From positions 6,138,001-6,202,000 of the forward strand of contig NC_003155.5 in NCBI RefSeq assembly GCF_000009765.2: a stretch of DNA of 64,000 nt. The letters run 5' to 3'. The notes beneath the pieces were generated by a model. That model saw nothing but the letters and a program-made list of their open reading frames with translations, was not told the DNA's origin and did no database searches. Positions 58,323 to 64,000 of the stretch are shown piece by piece (positions within the stretch are counted from its first letter, which is position 1; the number at the start of each line of letters is the position of its first letter). The stretch comes from Streptomyces avermitilis MA-4680 = NBRC 14893 (lineage in GTDB: Bacteria > Actinomycetota > Actinomycetes > Streptomycetales > Streptomycetaceae). The translations under genes were made by a program, and so were the position numbers.

Positions 58323-59429
58323 GTGGCAGTCGTCGATGTATCCGAAGAGCTCAAGTCCCTCTCCTCGACCATGGAGTCGATCGAGGCCGTTTTGGACCTC
58401 GACAAGCTGAGGGCAGACATCGCCGTGCTCGAGGAGCAGGCGGCCGCGCCGTCCCTGTGGGACGACCCCGAGGCGGCGCAGAAGATCACCAGCAAGCTCT
58501 CCCACCTCCAGGCGGAGGTGCGGAAGGCCGAGGCCCTGCGCGGCCGGATCGACGACCTCAGCGTCCTCTTCGAGATGGCCGAGGAGGAGGACGACCCGGA
58601 CACCCGCGCCGAGGCCGAGTCCGAGCTCACCGCCGTCAAGAAGGCACTGGACGAGATGGAGGTCCGGACGCTGCTCTCCGGGGAGTACGACTCCCGCGAG
58701 GCCCTCGTGAACATCCGGGCGGAGGCCGGTGGCGTCGACGCCGCCGACTTCGCCGAGAAGCTGCAGCGCATGTATCTGCGCTGGGCCGAGCAGCGCGGGT
58801 ACAAGACCGAGATCTACGAGACGTCGTACGCCGAAGAGGCCGGCATCAAGTCCACGACCTTCGCCGTCCAGGTGCCGTACGCGTACGGGACGCTGTCGGT
58901 GGAGCAGGGCACGCACCGGCTCGTGCGGATCTCCCCCTTCGACAACCAGGGGCGTCGGCAGACCTCCTTCGCGGGTGTCGAGATCCTTCCCGTGGTGGAG
59001 ACCACCGACCACATCGAGATCGACGAGTCCGAGCTGCGGGTGGACGTCTACCGGTCCTCCGGCCCCGGCGGCCAGGGCGTGAACACCACCGACTCCGCGG
59101 TGCGCCTCACCCACCTGCCCACCGGCATCGTCGTCTCCTGCCAGAACGAGCGGTCGCAGATCCAGAACAAGGCGTCCGCGATGAACGTCCTCCAGGCCAA
59201 GCTGCTCGACCGGCGCCGGCAGGAGGAGCAGGCCAAGATGGACGCCCTCAAGGGCGACGGCGGCAATTCCTGGGGCAACCAGATGCGGTCGTACGTCCTG
59301 CACCCGTACCAGATGGTCAAGGATCTGCGGACCGAGTACGAGGTCGGCAATCCGGAGGCCGTTTTCAACGGTGAGATCGAAGGGTTCCTCGAGGCCGGGA
59401 TTCGCTGGCGCAAGCAGCAGGAGAAGTAA
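58323..59429 (+). CDS. prfB: Peptide chain release factor 2
   Basis: A 368-residue RF2 that reads UGA and UAA stop codons. The SPF tripeptide at 204-206 is the anticodon-like reader of RF2, and GGQ at 249-251 triggers peptide release. GTG at 58323 with GGAG close upstream gives MAVVDVSEELKSL. The frame is continuous: there is no in-frame UGA frameshift site as in E. coli prfB, in line with other actinobacteria. Followed by a terminator at 59461-59489. Confidence 0.97.
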   Translation: MAVVDVSEELKSLSSTMESIEAVLDLDKLRADIAVLEEQAAAPSLWDDPEAAQKITSKLSHLQAEVRKAEALRGRIDDLSVLFEMAEEEDDPDTRAEAESELTAVKKALDEMEVRTLLSGEYDSREALVNIRAEAGGVDAADFAEKLQRMYLRWAEQRGYKTEIYETSYAEEAGIKSTTFAVQVPYAYGTLSVEQGTHRLVRISPFDNQGRRQTSFAGVEILPVVETTDHIEIDESELRVDVYRSSGPGGQGVNTTDSAVRLTHLPTGIVVSCQNERSQIQNKASAMNVLQAKLLDRRRQEEQAKMDALKGDGGNSWGNQMRSYVLHPYQMVKDLRTEYEVGNPEAVFNGEIEGFLEAGIRWRKQQEK

Positions 59430-59460
59430 CGCGGCTCGGTCGAGCCGCTTTGTCGACATG

Positions 59461-59489
59461 ACAACTGCCGTCCCATGGACGGCAGTTGT
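59461..59489 (+). terminator. Hairpin after prfB
   Basis: Perfect 13-base arms ACAACTGCCGTCC (59461-59473) and GGACGGCAGTTGT (59477-59489), 3-base loop, then a T-rich stretch. Confidence 0.85.
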
Positions 59490-59735
59490 GTCGTTTGTGG
59501 GGGTGGATGTCTGGGTTTTACGTCACACTCACAGACCGCTCTGTCCGGCAAATGATCACTTACCTGACATCCCGTGCGTAACAGCCTTGACGTTGCTTTG
59601 AAAAATGGGAATGGTGGCGCGTGGCATGCGCATTACTGGGGTGCATGTGAACCGGGGGGCTTTCTGAACCATCCCCGTTGATCGCGGCCCCGGGCGCTGC
59701 TCCATTGACGATGAGCTACTGGGGGTAGCAGCCAA
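59490..59735. other. Leader region of the repeat surface protein gene
   Basis: The gap from the prfB stop (59429) to 59736 is 306 bases; after the terminator this part holds no gene. TTGACG at 59588 and the AT-rich run after it mark a possible promoter. GGGGGTAG near 59721 is the probable ribosome site. Confidence 0.45.
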
Positions 59736-60566
59736 ATGACGAAGAAGACGCGGATCCGCGTCGCGCGAATAGCCGCGGGTGCCGTGATCGCCGCGGGTGC
59801 CTCACTGACCGCCGCAGGTGCCGCTTCCGCTCTCGGCGTCGGTGTCGGCGTCGGTATCGGTGAGGGCGGGGTGTCCGCCGATGTCAGCGTGACGACCGCG
59901 GGCGACGCCGACGGCGGCACCTCCGACGGTGGCACCTCGGTGGGTGTGACCGACGGCGGTACCTCGGCCGGTACGACCGACGGCGGCACCACGGACGGCG
60001 GCACCACCGACGGTGGTACGACCGACGGCGGCACCACGGTGGGTGCGACCGACGGCGGCGGCGTCAGCATCGGTGGCACCACTGACGGTGGTACGACGGA
60101 CGGCGGCACCACTGACGGTGGTACGACCGACGGCGGCACCACTGACGGTGGTACGACGGACGGCGGCACGACCGATGGTGGTACGACGGACGGCGGCACC
60201 ACTGACGGTGGCAGCACCGACGGCGGCAGCACCGACGGCGGCAGCACCGATGGTGGCAGCACCGATGGTGGCAGCACCGACGGTGGCAACACCGACGGTG
60301 GCAACACCTCCGGTGGTTCCTCCACCGGCGGTACCGACACCGACGGCGGCGGCAACAAGCCGGTCGAGCAGGGCAAGGGCTCCTCGGCCCTGACCGACAC
60401 CGGCTCGGACACGTCCGCCCAGGGCAAGAGCGACGGTGAGCTGGCGGAGACCGGTGCCGGCGAGACCGCGTTCCTGCTGATCGGCGCCGCCACGATGATC
60501 GCCGGCGGTATCGGCTTCCGGATGCTGCCGCGCCTCGTGAACGGTCGCGGCGCAGCTGCCGCCTGA
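59736..60566 (+). CDS. Pentapeptide-repeat surface protein with LAETG sortase signal
   Basis: A 276-residue secreted, wall-anchored protein. A Sec signal peptide (basic MTKKTRIRVAR, hydrophobic core, cleavage near residue 32) is followed by a short unique part and a long run of xTDGG units: after residue about 110 nine TTDGG, five STDGG, one NTDGG and one NTSGG, with more upstream. The C-terminus has LAETG at 236-240, a hydrophobic helix and a basic tail (RMLPRLVNGRG). LAXTG is the signal of class E sortases, which in Streptomyces also anchor long chaplins. The repeat is probably a flexible stalk or a display of Asp/Thr; no ligand domain is visible. Confidence 0.85.
   Translation: MTKKTRIRVARIAAGAVIAAGASLTAAGAASALGVGVGVGIGEGGVSADVSVTTAGDADGGTSDGGTSVGVTDGGTSAGTTDGGTTDGGTTDGGTTDGGTTVGATDGGGVSIGGTTDGGTTDGGTTDGGTTDGGTTDGGTTDGGTTDGGTTDGGTTDGGSTDGGSTDGGSTDGGSTDGGSTDGGNTDGGNTSGGSSTGGTDTDGGGNKPVEQGKGSSALTDTGSDTSAQGKSDGELAETGAGETAFLLIGAATMIAGGIGFRMLPRLVNGRGAAAA
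60075..60310 (+). repeat. 15-base coding repeat with 30-base higher-order period
   Basis: Within the surface-protein gene the 15-base unit encoding TTDGG or STDGG recurs about 15 times. In the first part two codon variants alternate (ACC-ACT-GAC then ACG-ACG-GAC), giving a 30-base super-repeat that points to pairwise duplication by slippage or recombination. Confidence 0.85.
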
Positions 60567-60588
60567 CCTGATCGACACAGCGCATGAA

Positions 60589-60620
60589 GAAGGGCCCGGA
60601 GCAGCCGCTCCGGGCCCTTC
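60589..60620. terminator. Strong hairpin between convergent genes
   Basis: Perfect 14-base arms GAAGGGCCCGGAGC (60589-60602) and GCTCCGGGCCCTTC (60607-60620), 4-base loop. It serves the surface-protein gene and the small minus-strand gene ending at 60690. Confidence 0.9.
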
Positions 60621-60689
60621 TCATACGCCCTGTACGCGCCCCGTACCCGCCTTGAGCGGGCTGTGTGGGCTGTGTGGCTTCCGGCGGCC

Positions 60690-60881
60690 CTACGCCGTCT
60701 GGTGGGCCAGCAGTGCCAGCGCCGCGATCAGCACGGCGAGCAGCGCGATCAGCGCCATCGGGTTCAGTCCCGCGAAGGGGCCCTCCTGCTGGAGCCGCTC
60801 CCGGTTCGCACGGCAGACAGGGCAGCGGCCCTCACTGACGGGCGCCGCGCAGTTAGCGCACACCAATCGGTCGTACGTCAT
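60690..60881 (-). CDS. Small zinc-ribbon membrane protein
   Basis: A 63-residue protein: MTYDRLVCANCAAPVSEG, then CPVCRANRERLQ, a zinc-ribbon-like pair of CxxC motifs (8-11 and 20-23), and a C-terminal hydrophobic helix (about 40-61). ATG at 60881 is chosen because AAGGAGG lies 8 bases upstream; the longer open frame to 61109 has no support. The topology would place the ribbon in the cytoplasm. Function unknown. Confidence 0.75.
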   Translation of the reverse strand: MTYDRLVCANCAAPVSEGRCPVCRANRERLQQEGPFAGLNPMALIALLAVLIAALALLAHQTA

Positions 60882-61188
60882 GCGCTCGCCCTCCTTGCGC
60901 CGTTTCCGGTTACACAACGCTTCGGGGAACGCAACCGTTCCCCACTCCACTGTGCCAGGTTCCGCGGATTTCGGCGCGGCTCGCCTTATCCTGCCCCGTT
61001 CCGGCGGGTGTGAGGCCTGAAAGATGCGCCGACGATGTCCCGAAGGAGCTCTTCGAAATCGCCTCTGTGACCCTTCAGAGCCATGACAAAACGCGCAAGC
61101 CTCGCGCAACCGTGTACGCCGACTGCGCTCGCACTCCCGGTTCGCGTATGGTCACGCTCACCTACCCCCGGCGACCCGTGGTGCATCC
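60882..61188. other. 307-base divergent region upstream of ftsE
   Basis: No gene or strong structure seen. It must carry promoters for the small zinc-ribbon gene and for ftsEX. TATGGT at about 61147 is the only -10-like element noticed and is uncertain. Confidence 0.35.
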
Positions 61189-61878
61189 GTGATCCGATTC
61201 GACAACGTCTCCAAGGTCTACCCCAAGCAGACCCGCCCCGCTCTCAGGGATGTCTCCCTGGAGGTCGAGCGCGGCGAGTTCGTGTTCCTCGTGGGGTCCT
61301 CCGGCTCCGGAAAGTCCACCTTCCTGCGGCTGATCCTCCGCGAGGAGCGGTGCAGTCACGGTCAGGTGCACGTCCTGGGCAAGGACCTCGCGCGCCTCTC
61401 CAACTGGAAGGTGCCGCAGATGCGGCGGCAGCTGGGGACCGTCTTCCAGGACTTCCGTCTCCTGCCCAACAAGACGGTCGCCGAGAACGTCGCCTTCGCC
61501 CAGGAGGTCATCGGCAAGTCGAAGGGCGAGATCCGCAAGTCCGTGCCCCAGGTGCTCGACCTCGTCGGGCTCGGCGGCAAGGAGGACCGGATGCCCGGCG
61601 AGCTGTCCGGCGGTGAGCAGCAGCGCGTCGCGATCGCCCGGGCCTTCGTCAACCGGCCCAAGCTCCTCATCGCCGACGAGCCGACCGGCAACCTCGACCC
61701 GCAGACCTCCGTCGGCATCATGAAGCTGCTCGACCGCATCAACCGCACGGGCACGACCGTGGTGATGGCGACCCACGACCAGAACATCGTGGACCAGATG
61801 CGCAAGCGCGTCATCGAGCTGGAGAAGGGCCGACTCGTCCGCGACCAGGCGCGCGGCGTGTACGGCTACCAGCACTGA
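61189..61878 (+). CDS. ftsE: Cell division ATP-binding protein FtsE
   Basis: A 229-residue ABC ATPase. Walker A GSSGSGKST 36-44, Q-loop VFQDFRLLPN, signature LSGGEQQRVAIAR 139-151, Walker B LLIADEPTGNLD and H-loop ATHDQNIV. GTG start at 61189, without a strong Shine-Dalgarno. With FtsX it uses ATP to activate wall hydrolases at the septum rather than to transport a substrate. ftsX begins 29 bases downstream. Confidence 0.97.
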   Translation: MIRFDNVSKVYPKQTRPALRDVSLEVERGEFVFLVGSSGSGKSTFLRLILREERCSHGQVHVLGKDLARLSNWKVPQMRRQLGTVFQDFRLLPNKTVAENVAFAQEVIGKSKGEIRKSVPQVLDLVGLGGKEDRMPGELSGGEQQRVAIARAFVNRPKLLIADEPTGNLDPQTSVGIMKLLDRINRTGTTVVMATHDQNIVDQMRKRVIELEKGRLVRDQARGVYGYQH

Positions 61879-61907
61879 CGATCCACGGAAAGGTTTGACC
61901 AGACGCC

Positions 61908-62825
61908 ATGCGCGCCCAGTTCGTTCTGTCGGAGATCGGTGTCGGTCTCCGTCGCAATCTGACGATGACCTTCGCGGTCGTCGTCTCGGTGGCCCTCTCC
62001 CTCGCCCTGTTCGGCGGTTCGCTCCTGATGAGCGACCAGGTGAGCACGATGAAGGGCTACTGGTACGACAAGGTCAACGTCTCGATCTTCCTCTGCAACA
62101 AGAGCGACGCGGAGTCCGACCCCAACTGTGCCAAGGGGGCGGTCACCACCGAGCAGAAGAAGCAGATCAAGAGCGACCTCGACAAGATGCCCGTCGTCGA
62201 GAAGGTGACGCCCGAGTCGGCCGACGACGCGTACAAGCACTACAAGGAGCAGTTCGGCGACTCCCCGCTGGCCAGCTCGCTCACCCCGGACCAGATGCAG
62301 GAGTCCTTCCGCATCAAGCTGAAGGACCCCGAGAAGTACCAGGTCATCGCGACCGCCTTCGACGGCCGTGACGGTGTGCAGTCGGTGCAGGACCAGAAGG
62401 GCATTCTCGACAACCTCTTCGGACTGCTGAACCTGATGAACCGGGCGGCGCTCGCGCTGATGGCGCTCATGCTGATCGTCGCCCTGCTGCTGATCGTCAA
62501 CACCGTGCGCGTCTCGGCGTTCAGCCGCCGCCGGGAGACCGGCATCATGCGGCTCGTGGGCGCCTCCGGCTTCTACATCCAGGCGCCGTTCATCATGGAG
62601 GCGGCCGTCGCGGGTCTGATCGGCGGTGGTGTGGCCTGCCTCTTCCTGGTCGTCGGCCGCTACTTCACCATCGACCACGGCATGGCTCTGTCCGAGAAGC
62701 TGAACCTGATCAACTTCGTGGGCTGGGACGCCGTGCTGACCAAGCTGCCGCTGATCCTCGCCGCGAGTGTGCTGATGCCCGGGCTCGCCGCGTTCTTCGC
62801 GTTGCGCAAGTACTTGAAGGTGTGA
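61908..62825 (+). CDS. ftsX: Cell division protein FtsX
   Basis: A 305-residue membrane partner of FtsE with the usual four helices: one near the N-terminus (about 22-45), an extracellular domain (about 47-170) that recruits peptidoglycan hydrolases, and three C-terminal helices with RRRETGIMRLVGASGFYIQAPF between them. Two Cys (in FLCNKS and NCAKG) in the external domain could form a disulfide. ATG with GGAAAGG upstream. Confidence 0.96.
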   Translation: MRAQFVLSEIGVGLRRNLTMTFAVVVSVALSLALFGGSLLMSDQVSTMKGYWYDKVNVSIFLCNKSDAESDPNCAKGAVTTEQKKQIKSDLDKMPVVEKVTPESADDAYKHYKEQFGDSPLASSLTPDQMQESFRIKLKDPEKYQVIATAFDGRDGVQSVQDQKGILDNLFGLLNLMNRAALALMALMLIVALLLIVNTVRVSAFSRRRETGIMRLVGASGFYIQAPFIMEAAVAGLIGGGVACLFLVVGRYFTIDHGMALSEKLNLINFVGWDAVLTKLPLILAASVLMPGLAAFFALRKYLKV

Positions 62826-62833
62826 CGCACGCC

Positions 62834-62869
62834 AAGGGGGCCGTACGGGCAACAGACCGTACGGCCCTT
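62834..62869 (+). terminator. Hairpin after ftsX
   Basis: GGGCCGTACGG (62838-62848) pairs with CCGTACGGCCC (62857-62867), 8-base loop; AAG/CTT bases at the outer ends extend it. It separates ftsEX from the protease gene. Confidence 0.75.
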
Positions 62870-62892
62870 CGTGTTGTCCTAGACTCACCGGC

Positions 62893-64000
62893 ATGTCAGG
62901 CCCCGACCCGTTCTGTGAACCCCGCCGCTTCGGCCGCGGGGCGGCCCTGACGTTGCTCTTCGCGAGCGTCCTCGTGGCGGGCGCCGCGACCGGCTCGTTC
63001 GACGAACCGGACGACTCCGGCCGGAAAGCCTCCTCCGCCCGCCCGGCCCCGGCGAGCCACCGCGAGGACGTCGCCGAGGCGGCCGCCGAGGCCGCGGCCG
63101 ACGGCAAGTCCCCCGTGGAGGCCGCCGAGCGCGCGGTCAGCCGCAGCGGCGACCGCTGGGGCGCCGTCTACTCCCAGGGCGAGTACGAGGAGTTCGAGGA
63201 GGCCCTCGACGGCCAGTACACCGGCGTGGGCCTGTGGGCCCGGCGCGAACGTGACGGCCGTATCGAGGTGAGCCGGGTGCAGTCCGGCTCGCCCGCGGCC
63301 GCCGCCGGGATCCGCGAGGGTGACCGGCTGCGCACCGTCGACGGCGAGAACGTCGCGGGCAAGCCCGTCACCGATGTCGTCTCCTTACTGCGCGGCGACG
63401 CCGGCGACGCGGCCGCCGGCACCCGGGTCCGGCTCGGCCTGGCGCGCGGCACGCACGCGTGGGACGAGACCGTGCGCCGCGCCCGCCTGTCCACCGACCC
63501 CGTCACCGTGCGCAGGCTCGCCGACGACGTCACCGTGATCAAGGTCGCCGCGTTCACCAAGGGCTCCGGCGACCGCGTACGGGCCGCCGTGGCCGACGCG
63601 CCCCACGCCGACGGGATCGTCCTCGACCTGCGGGGCAACTCCGGCGGACTGGTCACCGAGGCGGTCACCGCCGCGTCCGCCTTCCTCGACGGCGGCCTGG
63701 TGGCGACGTACGACGTCAACGGTGAGCAGTGCGCCCTGCACGCCGACTCCGGCGCCGACACCACGCGGCCCCTGGTCGCACTGGTCGACGGCGGCACGAT
63801 GAGCGCGGCCGAGCTGCTCACCGGCGCTCTCCAGGACCGCGGGCGCGCGGTCGTCGTGGGCACCAGGACCTTCGGCAAGGGCTCGGTCCAGATGCCGAGC
63901 CGGCTGCCCGGCGGCTCCGTCGCCGAGCTGACCGTGGGGCACTATCGCACCCCCTCCGGCCACAGTGTCGACGGCCGCGGCATCACCCCCGACCTGGAGG
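62893..64000 (+). CDS. S41 C-terminal processing protease (3' end missing), with TTA codon
   Basis: At least 369 residues of a secreted tail-specific protease; the frame is open to the window end. ATG at 62893 is followed by a signal or anchor helix (about 17-36), an Ala/Glu-rich linker, a PDZ domain (about 110-185: YTGVGLWARR to GIREGDRLRTVDG) and the peptidase core (VIKVAAFTKGSG, GIVLDLRGNSGG) with catalytic Ser in GGTMSAAELL and Lys in TFGKGSVQMPS. Leu165 is encoded by TTA (63385-63387), the codon read only by the bldA tRNA, so synthesis may be restricted to late or sporulating growth. In related genomes smpB follows. Confidence 0.93.
   Translation, partial: MSGPDPFCEPRRFGRGAALTLLFASVLVAGAATGSFDEPDDSGRKASSARPAPASHREDVAEAAAEAAADGKSPVEAAERAVSRSGDRWGAVYSQGEYEEFEEALDGQYTGVGLWARRERDGRIEVSRVQSGSPAAAAGIREGDRLRTVDGENVAGKPVTDVVSLLRGDAGDAAAGTRVRLGLARGTHAWDETVRRARLSTDPVTVRRLADDVTVIKVAAFTKGSGDRVRAAVADAPHADGIVLDLRGNSGGLVTEAVTAASAFLDGGLVATYDVNGEQCALHADSGADTTRPLVALVDGGTMSAAELLTGALQDRGRAVVVGTRTFGKGSVQMPSRLPGGSVAELTVGHYRTPSGHSVDGRGITPDLE

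Noticed and set aside
58323..58450. Search for the programmed +1 frameshift found in many prfB genes.
   Set aside because: The frame runs unbroken from the GTG with no in-frame TGA or slippery CTT-TGA.
60075..60310. Regular short repeats that could be taken for a CRISPR array.
   Set aside because: Units are 15 bases, contiguous, in frame and without unique spacers; they encode xTDGG peptide repeats.
60882..61109. Upstream extension of the small zinc-ribbon gene to 61109.
   Set aside because: The ATG at 60881 has a strong AAGGAGG site; the extension adds Arg/Ser-rich sequence unlike a real N-terminus.

Overview
The window is a stretch of Streptomyces chromosome. GC content is very high and third codon positions are almost all G or C. 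GTG starts are frequent and there is one TTA codon in 64 kb that I could find. The conserved order mtrB-lpqB-comF-hpf-response regulator, secA, NAD-glutamate dehydrogenase, pkaA/pkaB, prfB, ftsE-ftsX, S41 protease matches what I remember of the core arm of Streptomyces chromosomes. I saw no insertion sequence, phage, CRISPR array, rRNA or tRNA.

Layout. 1-6.1 kb holds the end of the MtrB sensor kinase, the LpqB lipoprotein, a ComF phosphoribosyltransferase, a long hibernation factor and an orphan NarL-type response regulator, all on +. Two perfect DnaA-box-like sites sit upstream of comF. 6.2-13.4 kb holds a YcaQ-like DNA glycosylase, a GNAT acetyltransferase, SecA, two small actinobacterial families and a HAD phosphatase. 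14.2-19.1 kb is the giant NAD-glutamate dehydrogenase, closed by a very strong hairpin.

19.3-46.4 kb is mostly a cell-surface glycopolymer region. It contains a GtrA-like protein, four multi-spanning membrane proteins of glycosyltransferase type, a TagG/TagH-type exporter, four large two-domain proteins (GT2-like domain plus TagF/TagB-type polymerase domain), two further GT2 enzymes with C-terminal extensions, and GalE. Inside it lie unrelated small modules: two TetR regulators, an ADP-ribosylglycohydrolase, a short-chain dehydrogenase and an OhrR/Ohr peroxide pair. The likely joint output is synthesis, decoration and export of one or more phosphodiester-linked wall polymers; the chemistry cannot be read from sequence.

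46.6-50.2 kb is a three-gene sugar ABC importer whose MalF-type permease carries an unusual external domain. 50.4-58.2 kb pairs a 1422-residue FHA protein resembling the type VII secretion ATPase EssC with two Ser/Thr kinases (PkaA, PkaB). 58.3-64 kb holds prfB, a pentapeptide-repeat surface protein ending in an LAETG sortase signal, a small zinc-ribbon membrane protein, ftsEX and the start of an S41 protease that contains the TTA codon.

The most notable points are a divergent TetR/dehydrogenase promoter pair that predicts two leaderless mRNAs under a triple operator, the EssC-like FHA protein beside the kinases, the DnaA-box pair, the TTA codon in the protease gene, and the family of TagF-like two-domain enzymes, one of which has lost its DXD motif.
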